From Actinocrinis sp035946395 (lineage in GTDB: Bacteria; Actinomycetota; Actinomycetes; Streptomycetales; Catenulisporaceae), in the NCBI RefSeq assembly GCF_035946395.1, contig NZ_DASYZI010000320.1, forward strand, positions 1 to 64,000: 64,000 nucleotides of DNA, given 5' to 3'. Below, one piece after another: positions 17,123 to 25,756 of this stretch; position 1 is the stretch's first letter; every line of letters begins with the position of its first letter. The notes beneath the pieces were generated by a model. It had not been told where the DNA came from. It did not search any database and saw only the letters and a list, made by a program, of their open reading frames with translations. The translations under genes and the position numbers were made by a program.

Positions 17123-18127
17123 TCAGGACGAGGCGAAAGCGGCGTCGAAGGATGCCGCCGGCGGCTCGATGCGCGTCAGGGCACGTACGTAAGCGAGGGC
17201 GTCGGGGGCGCCGACCAGGCGGTCCATTCCGGCGTCCTCCCACTCGATGGAGATCGGGCCGTCGTAGCCGATGCTGTTGAGCATCCGGAAGCAGGCTTCC
17301 CAGGGGACGTCGCCGTGGCCGGTGGAGACGAAGTCCCAGCCGCGGCGCGGGTCGCCCCACGGCAGGTGGGAGCCCAGGCGCCCGCCGCGGCCGTCGAAGC
17401 GCTTGACGGACTCCTTGCAGTCCACGTGGTAGATCCGCTCTCTGAAGTCGTAGAGGAAGCGGACCGGGTCCAGGTCCTGCCAGATGAAGTGGCTGGGGTC
17501 GAAGTTGAGGCCGAACGCGGGGCGGCGGCCGATCGCTTCGAGCGCTCGCTCGGTGGTCCAGTAGTCGTAGGCGATCTCACTGGGATGCACCTCGTGCGCG
17601 TAGCGGACGCCGGCCTCGTCGAAGACGTCGAGGATCGGGTTCCAGCGCTCGGCGAAGTCGGCGAATCCGCGGTCGATCATGGCGGGCGGGACGGGCGGGA
17701 ACATCGCGAGCGTGTGCCAGATCGACGAGCCGGTGAAGCCGACCACCGTGTTCACGCCGAGTGTGGCAGCCGCACGGGCGGTGTTCTTGATCTCCTCGGC
17801 CGCTCGCCGGCGGACGCCCTCGGGCTCGCCGTCGCCCCAGATGCGGGCGGGCAGGATGCCCTTGTGCCGCTCGTCGATCGGGTGGTCGCACACGGCCTGG
17901 CTGACCAGGTGGCAGGAGATCGCCCAGACACGCAGGTTGTGCCGCTCCAGCGTCTCGTGCAGCCGTGGGATGTACGCGTCGTCGGTGAGTGCTGCCTCGA
18001 CGTCGAAGTGGTCGCCCCAGCAGGCGATCTCCAGGCCGTCGTAGCCCCAGCCCGAGGCGAGCTCGCAGACCTCGGTGAAGGGCAGGTCGGCCCACTGTCC
18101 GGTGAAGAGGGTGACGGGGCGGGGCAT
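17123..18127 (-). CDS. Sugar phosphate isomerase/epimerase (TIM barrel)
   Basis: A 334-residue xylose-isomerase-like TIM-barrel protein. GYDGLEIACWGDHFDVE marks the first metal-site strand, and the AHEVHPSEIAYD, GLNFDPSHFIWQ and YHVDCKES segments carry the Glu/Asp/His metal ligands typical of the AP-endonuclease-2 superfamily. It is the last gene of a four-gene operon with two Gfo/Idh/MocA oxidoreductases and a ThuA protein, suggesting catabolism of a sugar, inositol or 3-keto-glycoside. GGAGGTAGG lies before the ATG. Confidence 0.83.
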   Translation of the reverse strand: MPRPVTLFTGQWADLPFTEVCELASGWGYDGLEIACWGDHFDVEAALTDDAYIPRLHETLERHNLRVWAISCHLVSQAVCDHPIDERHKGILPARIWGDGEPEGVRRRAAEEIKNTARAAATLGVNTVVGFTGSSIWHTLAMFPPVPPAMIDRGFADFAERWNPILDVFDEAGVRYAHEVHPSEIAYDYWTTERALEAIGRRPAFGLNFDPSHFIWQDLDPVRFLYDFRERIYHVDCKESVKRFDGRGGRLGSHLPWGDPRRGWDFVSTGHGDVPWEACFRMLNSIGYDGPISIEWEDAGMDRLVGAPDALAYVRALTRIEPPAASFDAAFASS

Positions 18128-18158
18128 GAGGCCTACCTCCGATGGTGGATACGGCTGC

Positions 18159-19337
18159 TTACACGGAACCGGGTACGGGGACTTGCACGCCGTTCGCGTG
18201 GGCGCTGGCCTCGACCGCGGCCAGGACGCGCTGCACCTGGAGGCCGTCGGCGAACGACGGGCTTGGCGCCTCGCCGGACGCGACCGCCATGACGAAGTCG
18301 CGCACCTCGTGGGTGAAGGTATGTTCGTACCCGATGATGTGCCCGGGCGGCCACCAGGCGTCCATGTACGGATGGCCGGGCTCGGTCGCCAGGATGCGGC
18401 GGAATCCGGCCTGGTCCGGATCCTCGGCGGCGTCGTAGAAGGCGAGTTCGTTCATTGACTCGAAGTCGAAGGCGAGGCTGCCCCGAGCGCCGTTGACCTC
18501 GACGCGCATGGCGTTCTTGCGTCCCGACGCGAAGCGGGTGGCCTCGAAGATTCCGATGGCGCCGCCCGTGAAGCGTGCGGTGAACAGTGCCGCGTCGTCG
18601 ACCGTGACCCGGCCTCGGTCCGTGCCGGCGGCTCCCGCCGCGGACAGGCCGCTTGAGGCGGCCGGGAGCGGGCGTTCGGCGACGAAGGTCTTCAGCAACG
18701 CGCCGACGCTCTCAATGTGCTGCCCCAAGAGGTACTGTGCGAGGTCGACGATGTGCGCGCCGAGATCGCCGAGCGCGCCGGAGCCCGCGTTCTCCCGGCG
18801 CAGCCGCCAGACCAGCGGGAACAGCGGGTCGGTCAGCCAGTCCTGGAGGTACTGCGCGCGCACGTGGCGGATCTCGCCGAGCCGGCCCTGCCCGATCAGC
18901 CGCCGCGCGAGTGCCAGTGCCGGGACGCGGCGGTAGTTGAAGCCGACCATCGAGTGTCCGGTGGCCTTCTCGGCGGAAGCGGCCATCGCCTCGGCTTCGG
19001 CGACCGAGTTCGCCAGCGGCTTCTCGCAGAGCACGTGCTTGCCGGCTTCCAGCGCCGCGATCGCGATCCCGGCGTGGCTGTCACCGGGCGTGCAGATGTC
19101 GACGACGTCGATGTCGTCGCGCTCGATCAGGGCACGCCAGTCGGTTTCGTGGGAGGACCAGCCCAGGCGGGCGGCGGCCTGCCGCACCTGGGGTTCGGAG
19201 CGTCCGCAGAGCGCTGTCATCTCGATGCCGGAGGGCAGGTCGAAGAAGCGGCCGGCGGTGCGCCACGCGTGGGAGTGCGCGGCGCCCATGAAGGCGTATC
19301 CGACCATGCCGACTCTCAGCGTTCTGCGCGGGGCCAT
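18159..19337 (-). CDS. Gfo/Idh/MocA family oxidoreductase, copy A
   Basis: A 392-residue NAD(P)-dependent sugar oxidoreductase. The Rossmann start is VGMVGYAFMGAAHSHAWR, then VDICTPGDSHAGIAIAALEA, and the EKP cofactor/substrate motif in HVLCEKPLANSVAEAE. The C-terminal domain has the H-x-x-D-like GDLGAHIVDLAQYLLG. It probably oxidises or reduces a ring hydroxyl of a sugar or inositol derivative. A 31-base gap separates it from the isomerase and 28 bases from the upstream oxidoreductase, so it is cotranscribed with both. Confidence 0.86.
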   Translation of the reverse strand: MAPRRTLRVGMVGYAFMGAAHSHAWRTAGRFFDLPSGIEMTALCGRSEPQVRQAAARLGWSSHETDWRALIERDDIDVVDICTPGDSHAGIAIAALEAGKHVLCEKPLANSVAEAEAMAASAEKATGHSMVGFNYRRVPALALARRLIGQGRLGEIRHVRAQYLQDWLTDPLFPLVWRLRRENAGSGALGDLGAHIVDLAQYLLGQHIESVGALLKTFVAERPLPAASSGLSAAGAAGTDRGRVTVDDAALFTARFTGGAIGIFEATRFASGRKNAMRVEVNGARGSLAFDFESMNELAFYDAAEDPDQAGFRRILATEPGHPYMDAWWPPGHIIGYEHTFTHEVRDFVMAVASGEAPSPSFADGLQVQRVLAAVEASAHANGVQVPVPGSV

Positions 19338-19365
19338 CGGAACTCCTTACGCTCCTTGCCGTTGC

Positions 19366-20466
19366 TCACGCCTCGTCGGGCCGGACGCCGAGCGGGACCG
19401 GGGCGGGGCGCGCGCAGCTGCTCGTGATCTCGACGGCGAGGCCGGCCTGCGCCGAGGCGAGCATCGACTCCATCACGTCGAGGACGTGGTAGGCGAGCTC
19501 GCCCGCGGCGCGGTGCGCGGTGCCGCCGGCGATGGCGCGGGCCATGTCCGCGACACCGTACCCTCTCGCAGCATTCTGGTAACCACCGCGCTCGGGAAGA
19601 TCGCTCCACGCGTCCTGCCGGGCACGCGCGATGCGGACGGTCCCGGCGAAGCCGTTCGGGTCCGGCACCGAGAGGCTGCCCTCGGTGCCGTAGACCTCGA
19701 TACGGGGCAGCCGGGCGTGCCAGACGTCGAAGCTCATCATCAGCGTGGTGAGCGCGCCGCCGGTGTGTTCGAGCACGCCGGTGACGTGCGTGGGCACCTC
19801 GACGGCGAACCGCTCCCCCGCGCGCGGCCCGCTGCCGACGAACCGGGTCTCGTGCGCGGCCGCCGACATGCCGATCACCCGGCGGACGGGGCCGAGCAGC
19901 GTGACGAGCGCGGTGAGGTAGTAAGGGCCCATATCCAGCAGCGGCCCGCCGCCGGGCTGGTAGTAGAACTCCGGCGCGGGATGCCAGAGCTCGTGTCCCG
20001 GGGTGGTCATGAACGCGGCCGCCGCGACCGGCAGGCCGATCTCGCCCGCGTCGAGCGCCGCGCGCGCGGTCTGCACACCGGTGCCCAGCACCGTGTCGGG
20101 TGCGCAGCCGATCCGGACGCCCGCGTGCTTGGCGGCGGCGAGGAGGTCACGCGCCTGGCTGGTACCGAGGGACAGCGGCTTCTCGTTGTACACGTGCTTG
20201 CCCGCGGCGATCGCGTCGAGCGCCACCTGTGCGTGGGCCTTGGGTATGGTCAGGTTGAGTACGAGATCGACGTCGTCCGCGGCGTAGAGCTCGCCGGGCA
20301 TCACGGCGACGGCGCCGGGCACCTGTCGTGCGGCGGCGCGGGCGCGCTCGACGTCGATGTCGGCGATCCTGGTCAGCGCGAGACCGGGGAGCCGTGGCAG
20401 CGTACTGAGGTAGGCGCCGCTGATCCTGCCGACGCCGACGAGGCCGACCCTCAACGCGTCGCCCAT
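19366..20466 (-). CDS. Gfo/Idh/MocA family oxidoreductase, copy B
   Basis: A 366-residue second oxidoreductase of the operon, with LRVGLVGVGRISGAYLSTLP at the N-terminus, VDLVLNLTIPKAHAQVALDA, the EKP motif in HVYNEKPLSLG, and LLDMGPYYLTALVTLLGPV in the C-terminal domain. It is only distantly similar to copy A, so the two probably act on successive substrates. The ATG at 20466 is set by AGGGGGCTGAT upstream and overlaps the end of the ThuA gene by 16 bases, implying translational coupling. Confidence 0.86.
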   Translation of the reverse strand: MGDALRVGLVGVGRISGAYLSTLPRLPGLALTRIADIDVERARAAARQVPGAVAVMPGELYAADDVDLVLNLTIPKAHAQVALDAIAAGKHVYNEKPLSLGTSQARDLLAAAKHAGVRIGCAPDTVLGTGVQTARAALDAGEIGLPVAAAAFMTTPGHELWHPAPEFYYQPGGGPLLDMGPYYLTALVTLLGPVRRVIGMSAAAHETRFVGSGPRAGERFAVEVPTHVTGVLEHTGGALTTLMMSFDVWHARLPRIEVYGTEGSLSVPDPNGFAGTVRIARARQDAWSDLPERGGYQNAARGYGVADMARAIAGGTAHRAAGELAYHVLDVMESMLASAQAGLAVEITSSCARPAPVPLGVRPDEA

Positions 20467-21116
20467 ATCAGCCCCCTGGTGATTGTTTCGTGGGTCTGCG
20501 GCACCGTGAGGTCGTCCGGCTTGTGGCCGAGCGTGGTGACGAAGACGCGTCCCTCGCCCCAGTTCCTGGTCCACACGACCGGCATCGTGGTCCCGGCGGC
20601 GCCGGGCGCGTCCGGGTCGTCGACGTAGTCGGTGACGGCGAGCACGTCGACGGACGGGTCGACGTGCACGTAGTACTGCTCGGTGTTCACCGGGTAGCCG
20701 GTGAGGCCGTCGACCAAGGGGTGCGATTCGCGTTCCGGGGCGGGGCGGACCCTGTAGTCCACGAAACCGCGCGGGTGGTGGACGAACTGGCCGCCGGTGA
20801 TCAGCTGGTAGCCGGGGGCGTTGCGGAAGGCGTCGATCATGCCGCCGTGCCAGCCAGCGAAACCGGTCCCGGCCCGGACCGCCGCGGACAGTCCGGCCAG
20901 TTGCTCGCCGGTGATCGTGCCCATCGTCCAGGTCTGCACGATCAGGTCGGTCTCGGCGAGCGCCGCGGCGTCGAGGTAGCTGTCTAAGGATTCTGATTTC
21001 ACGACCCGGTAGCCGCGGCCTTCGAGTACCGCGGCGTAGCGGTCGGTCGCCTCGATCGGCCAGTGGCCCTTCCAACCGCCGCGCACCACCAGTGCCGTCT
21101 TGCGTGTTCCCGTCAT
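20451..21116 (-). CDS. ThuA domain protein
   Basis: A 221-residue ThuA/glutamine-amidotransferase-like protein starting TALVVRGGWKGHWPIEATDR, with the GTGFAGWHGGMIDAFRN and GGQFVHHPRGF segments of the family. ThuA proteins are linked to trehalose utilisation through 3-keto sugars in rhizobia; here the partners are two oxidoreductases and an isomerase. It is the first gene of the operon, and its promoter should lie in 21117-21231. A second, more distant ThuA-like gene is at 56033-56689. Confidence 0.83.
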   Translation of the reverse strand: MTGTRKTALVVRGGWKGHWPIEATDRYAAVLEGRGYRVVKSESLDSYLDAAALAETDLIVQTWTMGTITGEQLAGLSAAVRAGTGFAGWHGGMIDAFRNAPGYQLITGGQFVHHPRGFVDYRVRPAPERESHPLVDGLTGYPVNTEQYYVHVDPSVDVLAVTDYVDDPDAPGAAGTTMPVVWTRNWGEGRVFVTTLGHKPDDLTVPQTHETITRGLIWATR

Positions 21117-21231
21117 GGACCGCCCTCCGGGGGTTGCGAGGCCCGCCAGCACAGGGTCGCACGTTGTCGGCTTGGATTCTCGTGCGCCGACGCCAGGCGA
21201 CGGCAACACGGCGACAAGCAGCGCGAGCACG

Positions 21232-21270
21232 CGTCGGGCGGGCTGCTCAGACTGAGCGGCCCGCCCGACG
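21232..21270 (-). terminator. Strong hairpin between two minus-strand operons
   Basis: Outer arms 21232-21243 and 21259-21270 pair over 12 bp. After one mismatch, an inner 5-bp stem (21245-21249 with 21253-21257) closes a 3-base loop. It lies 55 bases after the SRPBCC gene and separates that operon from the ThuA operon. Confidence 0.75.
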
Positions 21271-21324
21271 GCGCGTTTCAGCTGCCCACACCGGCTGTGC
21301 GCCGTCACCCCTGGCAGCCACCTC

Positions 21325-21819
21325 TCACAGCAGCGAGACCGCGACCTGCTCCAGCTTGTCGAAGGCCTCCTGCATGCCGCCTTCCATGCCCGAGTCGATG
21401 TGCATGTCGCGGTTCTGCTGATTCTTGTGCTGCACAAGCGTCGAGAGCAGCGTGTGCCCGTCCTTCTCCTCGAAGGTGACGGTGACCGTCGCCGCGGCCT
21501 CGTCGGCGTCGGGAATGCCCTCGTAGACCTCGGTGTGCACGATGCGCTCGTCCGGAACGATCTCCAGATACTCGCCGTGGAAGGCCACCTCGAACCCGGC
21601 GTTCGCCGTCATCACGTACCGCCACCGGCCGCCGACCCGCAGGTCGACCTCCGCGAGCGTCATCTCGCCCCGCTCCCCGCTCCACCAGCGCTTGATCAGC
21701 TCGGGCGTGGTGCTCGCCCGGTAGACCAGGTGCCTGGGCGCGGCGAACTCGCGCGTGATCAGGATTTGCGTGTCCGTCGGCAGCGTCACCACCGCGGTGT
21801 GGCTACTCGTCGTCATCAT
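21325..21819 (-). CDS. SRPBCC (AHSA1-type) protein
   Basis: A 164-residue START-like ligand-binding protein: LITREFAAPRHLVYRASTTP, then KRWWSGERGEMTLAEVDLRVGG-type core, and a C-terminal helix ending GGMQEAFDKLEQV. The family binds hydrophobic ligands in a helix-grip cavity. Such genes are commonly coupled to an upstream ArsR regulator, as here, where the two overlap by 17 bases. GGAGGACACGG precedes the ATG at 21819. The ligand is unknown. Confidence 0.85.
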   Translation of the reverse strand: MMTTSSHTAVVTLPTDTQILITREFAAPRHLVYRASTTPELIKRWWSGERGEMTLAEVDLRVGGRWRYVMTANAGFEVAFHGEYLEIVPDERIVHTEVYEGIPDADEAAATVTVTFEEKDGHTLLSTLVQHKNQQNRDMHIDSGMEGGMQEAFDKLEQVAVSLL

Positions 21820-22162
21820 CCGTGTCCTCCGATTCCAGTTCCTTGAGCTCTTCCAGTACGACATCCAGTCGCGCGAAGCGCTCGGTCCACAGCTGCTCGT
21901 AGCTCTTGACCCACTCGTGGATCGGCCTGAGCGGGCCCGCGTTGAGCCGGTACAGCCGCTGCCGCCCCTCGTCGCGCACCTCGACCAGACCGACCTGCCT
22001 GAGCACCCGCAGGTGCTTGGAGACCAGCGGCTGTGGCAGGCCGAGGGCCGCCACCAGGTCGTTGACAGGCCGTTCCCCGTTGGCGAGCGCATCGAGTATC
22101 TGCCGCCGCCGGGGCTCAGCCACCGCGTTGAACGCGTCCGTAGTGGTCGCCGCTCGTGCCAT
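21803..22162 (-). CDS. ArsR-family transcriptional regulator
   Basis: A 119-residue winged-helix regulator. EPRRRQILDALANGERPVND and GLPQPLVSKHLRVLRQVGLV cover the HTH, and EGRQRLYRLNAGPLRPI the wing. There are no Cys pairs for metal binding, and the C-terminus is a run of Asp/Glu, so this belongs to the non-metal ArsR group paired with SRPBCC proteins. The palindrome at 22174-22189, just 12 bases upstream of the ATG, is its likely autoregulatory operator. Confidence 0.9.
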   Translation of the reverse strand: MARAATTTDAFNAVAEPRRRQILDALANGERPVNDLVAALGLPQPLVSKHLRVLRQVGLVEVRDEGRQRLYRLNAGPLRPIHEWVKSYEQLWTERFARLDVVLEELKELESEDTDDDDE

Positions 22163-22173
22163 GCCGCCATCGT

Positions 22174-22189
22174 ATTCCCATATGGGAAT
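22174..22189 (-). promoter_or_regulatory. ArsR operator, 16-bp perfect palindrome
   Basis: ATTCCCATATGGGAAT is perfectly symmetric and lies immediately upstream of the ArsR start, so repressor bound there would block the promoter or early elongation. It stands out as AT-rich in its centre in this GC-rich DNA. Confidence 0.7.
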
Positions 22190-22327
22190 GTGTCAAGCGA
22201 CCCAATTCACAGGAGTCATCTGGCGTTTCATCAGACTCGCTGCGGACGTGACGATGCGCGAGTACATTCACGTCTGTGTTAGGCCGGGCGTGGGACGCTC
22301 GGCCACTTAAGGGTGGGGGATACGGCC

Positions 22328-25300
22328 ATGCGTGCCGCCATGGATTCACGGCTCAGACTTGGGATTATCGGTTTATCCACAGCGGCGCTGGCCGCGGTCG
22401 GATTGTGGGGTATCACTACGACCGCACACGCCGCGGGGTCGCCACCGGCCTTCGTGCAGCAGGCGGTGGCTCACCACTCCGCGGTGGCATCCACCAGCGT
22501 GCCGACCACGTCGCCGGTCACGAGCGGCAACCGGCTGATCGTCGAGGTCGCCGTGTGGAACTCGCAGTCCGCGACGACGAGCGCGGTGACCGACTCGGCC
22601 GGGAACACGTACACCGAGCTGACGCACTTCACCGCCTCCGACCACACCGAGATGAGCGTGTGGAGCGCGCAGGTCAACGCGGGCGGCGGTGCGGCGGCGA
22701 CAGTCACCGCGAAGGCGACCTCCGCCGCGGACATGGCCGTGGCCGTTCTGGAGTACTCCGGGCTCGCCACCGCCTCCGACGCCTCGGTGGTGGACGTGCA
22801 GGCGCACGCGATCGGCAGCTCACCGGCCTCTTCCACGACGGTCGCGTCCGGTGCGACTCCGCCGACGACGGCCGGCAACGAGCTCGCGCTCGGCTTCTAC
22901 GCCGACTCCGGCTTCCGGGACGCGCTGTCGGCGGGCACCGGATTCACCCAGCGGTCGAACATCTCCGGCGCGTCGGACATGGAACTGCTGGTCGAGGACC
23001 AGGCAGCGACGCAGGGCGCCGCACCGAACGCGACCTTCGGCACCGGAGCGACCACGGTGTGGCTCGCGGCGGCATTGGTGTTCAAGGGCGCGTCGTCCGG
23101 GTCGACGCCGACTGCGCCGGGCACGCCGAGTTCCGTGACCGCGACGCCGGGCAACGCCTCCGCGACGGTGTTCTGGTCGGCTCCGCCGGATGGCGGCGCG
23201 GTCATCTCCTCGTACACGGTCACGCCTTACGCCGCCGGGGTCGCGCAGCCCGCGACGACGGTCACCGGCACCCCTGCCCCGGCTTCAGCCGTGGTGGCCG
23301 GGCTGACGAACGGCACGAGCTACACGTTCACCGTCAGCGCGACGAACGCCATCGGCACGTCACCGGCGTCCGCGGCGTCGAACGCGATCGTGCCGAGCCC
23401 GAGCCCGCAGGGCCAGTGGGGCCCGCTGACCACGGCGCCGATGGTCTCCATCCACACCGTGCTGCTCGACAGCGGCAAGCTGCTGCAATGGGACGGCTGG
23501 AAGACTCCGACGCAGACCTACCTGTACGACCCGGCCGCCGGTTCGTACTCCGAGATCGATGCGCCGTCGAGCATCTTCTGCGGCGGCAACGCGAAGCTGC
23601 CGGACGGCCGAGTGCTCGTAGTCGGCGGCTTCGGCGTGGCGGTGACCGGGATGCTCGGCATCGTGGACGCGAACATCTTCGATCCGGCCACCAACACGTG
23701 GACGAAGATGGCCAACATGCACCTGCCGCGCTGGTACCCGGATCTGACCGAACTGCCGGACGGACGGTACGTGGCGATCAGCGGCAACTCCACCAACGCC
23801 ACCACCTGGGCCGACACACCCGAGCTGTATGACCCGGCAACCAACTCCTGGACGCTGCTGTCGGGCATCAGCACTGCGCAGGTGCACGAGGAGGAGTACC
23901 CGTTCTCATACCTGGCGCCGAACGGCAAGGTCTTCACCATCGGGCCGTCCGAGGACGTCTCGTACTGGCTTGACGCGAACGCGCAGACCTGGACGCCGGT
24001 CGGGCCGAGCGGCGTGGTGAACGGCTCGTCGGTCATGTACCGGCCGGGCAAGATCCTGTACAGCGGCGGCGCGGCGAGCGTGACGTCGAGCCAGCCCGCG
24101 CAGTCGAACACCTCGGTGATCGACCTGACTTCGCCGGCTCCGGCCTGGCACGCGACCGCGGCGATGAACTACCCGCGGATCTACCACACGCTGACCATGC
24201 TGGCCGACGGCCGGGTGCTCGCGGTCGGCGGCGGGAACACCTCCGACCAGATGCAGATCACCACCGGCGTGCTGCCTGCGGAGATCTGGGATCCAGCCAC
24301 GCAGCAGTGGACCACGATCGGGTCGATCGCCGCCGCGCGCAACTACCACTCGACCGCGGTGCTGCAACCTGACGGCACGGTGCTGGTGTCCGGCGGCGGG
24401 CACCCGGAAACGCTCAACGACCCGGGTGAGTTCAACGCGCAGGTGTATTCGCCGTCTTATCTGTTCAACGGACCGCGCCCGACGATCTCCTCGGCGCCGG
24501 CCAGCGCGCAGTACGGCTCGACGATGACCATCGGCACCCCGGACGCGGCGAACATCGGCTCGGTGAACCTGGTCTCGTTCGGGGCCGACACGCACCAGTC
24601 CGACATGGACCAGCACTTCGTGCCGCTGTCGTTCACCGTGGGTTCAGGAACAGGCGGCTCGGGCACGCTTTCCGTGCAGGCGCCCGCCTCCGGAGCCATC
24701 GCGCCGCCCGGCGACTACATGCTGTTCATCCTGAACAAGGCGGGCGTGCCCTCGATGGCCGCGACGGTGCACATCACCGCCGCCCCGCCGACCGCTCCGG
24801 CCGCGCCGACCGGCGTGACCGCGACGGCGGGCAACGGCTCGGCATCGGTGACGTGGACCGCCCCGGCGAACGGCGGCTCGCAGATCACGTCGTACACCGT
24901 CACGCCGTACGCAGGCAACACGGCGCTGACTTCGACGACGGTGGTCGGTAACCCGGCAGCAACCAGCACAACCGTGCCCGGCCTGACCAACGGCACCAGC
25001 TACACGTTCACCGTTACCGCGACGAACGCGATCGGTACGTCGCCAGCGTCCGCAGCGTCGAATGCGGTAACGCCGACGAGCGTGGTAACGCCGGTGTTCG
25101 TGCAACAGGCGTCGACGCATCGCGCCAACGTACCGTCAGCCTCGGTCACACTGGGGTCGCCGATCACCGTCGGCAACCGTGTCATCGTCGAGGTCGGCAC
25201 ATGGAGCTCGGGATCGGCCACGGCCAGCGGCGTGACCGACTCCGCCGGGAATGCGTACACGGAACTGACTCACTTCACCGCCTCGGACCATACCGAGATG

Positions 25301-25738
25301 AGCGTGTGGAGCGCGCCGATCGGCGCGGGCGGAGGTGCCCCGCTGACAGTCACCGCGAGCACGACGGCGACGGCGGACATCGGCGTGGCCGCGCTGGAGT
25401 ACTCCGGCCTGTCGGCGGCGACCGGGACCGGCGCGCTCGACGTGCAGGCCACCGCGACGGGCAGGACCACCGGGGCGGCCACGGTCGCCTCCGGCCCGAC
25501 TGCGGCGGCCGGCGCGGGCAGCGAACTGGCGCTCGGCTTCTACGTCGACTCGGGGTTCGGTGACACCCTCGGCGCCGGATCGGGCTTCACGCAGCGCGTC
25601 AACATCTCGACCACCTCGGACATCGAGCTGATGGCCGAGGAGCAGTCCGCCGCGCTGGGCGGCACGCCGAGCGCGACCTTCACCAGCAGCGCGGCCACGG
25701 TCTGGCTGGCCGCGATGCTGGTGTTCAAGCACGCGTAA
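22328..25738 (+). CDS. Secreted copper-radical (galactose/glyoxal) oxidase with duplicated flanking domains
   Basis: About 1136 residues. A signal peptide (1-37) is followed by a roughly 210-residue domain (R1), an Fn3 domain (about 266-356), a kelch-type galactose-oxidase core (about 365-690), a DUF1929 domain (about 720-815), a second Fn3 (about 820-910) and a second copy of the first domain (R2). All five expected active-site residues are visible: Cys418 (IFCGGN) and Tyr470 (RWYPD) for the thioether cofactor, Tyr673-His674 (ARNYHS) and His756 (DTHQSD) for copper. It should oxidise primary alcohols or aldehydes, producing hydrogen peroxide outside the cell. ATG 22328 with GGGGGA upstream is preferred to the GTG at 22313. 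Confidence 0.85.
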   Translation: MRAAMDSRLRLGIIGLSTAALAAVGLWGITTTAHAAGSPPAFVQQAVAHHSAVASTSVPTTSPVTSGNRLIVEVAVWNSQSATTSAVTDSAGNTYTELTHFTASDHTEMSVWSAQVNAGGGAAATVTAKATSAADMAVAVLEYSGLATASDASVVDVQAHAIGSSPASSTTVASGATPPTTAGNELALGFYADSGFRDALSAGTGFTQRSNISGASDMELLVEDQAATQGAAPNATFGTGATTVWLAAALVFKGASSGSTPTAPGTPSSVTATPGNASATVFWSAPPDGGAVISSYTVTPYAAGVAQPATTVTGTPAPASAVVAGLTNGTSYTFTVSATNAIGTSPASAASNAIVPSPSPQGQWGPLTTAPMVSIHTVLLDSGKLLQWDGWKTPTQTYLYDPAAGSYSEIDAPSSIFCGGNAKLPDGRVLVVGGFGVAVTGMLGIVDANIFDPATNTWTKMANMHLPRWYPDLTELPDGRYVAISGNSTNATTWADTPELYDPATNSWTLLSGISTAQVHEEEYPFSYLAPNGKVFTIGPSEDVSYWLDANAQTWTPVGPSGVVNGSSVMYRPGKILYSGGAASVTSSQPAQSNTSVIDLTSPAPAWHATAAMNYPRIYHTLTMLADGRVLAVGGGNTSDQMQITTGVLPAEIWDPATQQWTTIGSIAAARNYHSTAVLQPDGTVLVSGGGHPETLNDPGEFNAQVYSPSYLFNGPRPTISSAPASAQYGSTMTIGTPDAANIGSVNLVSFGADTHQSDMDQHFVPLSFTVGSGTGGSGTLSVQAPASGAIAPPGDYMLFILNKAGVPSMAATVHITAAPPTAPAAPTGVTATAGNGSASVTWTAPANGGSQITSYTVTPYAGNTALTSTTVVGNPAATSTTVPGLTNGTSYTFTVTATNAIGTSPASAASNAVTPTSVVTPVFVQQASTHRANVPSASVTLGSPITVGNRVIVEVGTWSSGSATASGVTDSAGNAYTELTHFTASDHTEMSVWSAPIGAGGGAPLTVTASTTATADIGVAALEYSGLSAATGTGALDVQATATGRTTGAATVASGPTAAAGAGSELALGFYVDSGFGDTLGAGSGFTQRVNISTTSDIELMAEEQSAALGGTPSATFTSSAATVWLAAMLVFKHA
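22445..23092 (+). repeat. First copy of duplicated extracellular domain (R1)
   Basis: Encodes a beta-rich, Thr/Ser/Ala-rich domain with landmarks FVQQ, SGNRLIVEVAVW, HFTASDHTEMSVWSA, LEYSG, ELALGFYADSGF and WLAAALVFK. The copy at 25092-25735 shares these landmarks and long stretches of near-identical DNA. Confidence 0.85.
25092..25735 (+). repeat. Second copy of duplicated extracellular domain (R2)
   Basis: Same domain as R1 (FVQQ, VGNRVIVEVGTW, HFTASDHTEMSVWSA, LEYSG, ELALGFYVDSGF, WLAAMLVFK) placed at the C-terminus. The two copies bracket the oxidase and may bind a polysaccharide; this is inference. Confidence 0.85.
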
Positions 25739-25756
25739 GGCGTATCAGCAGGTCAC

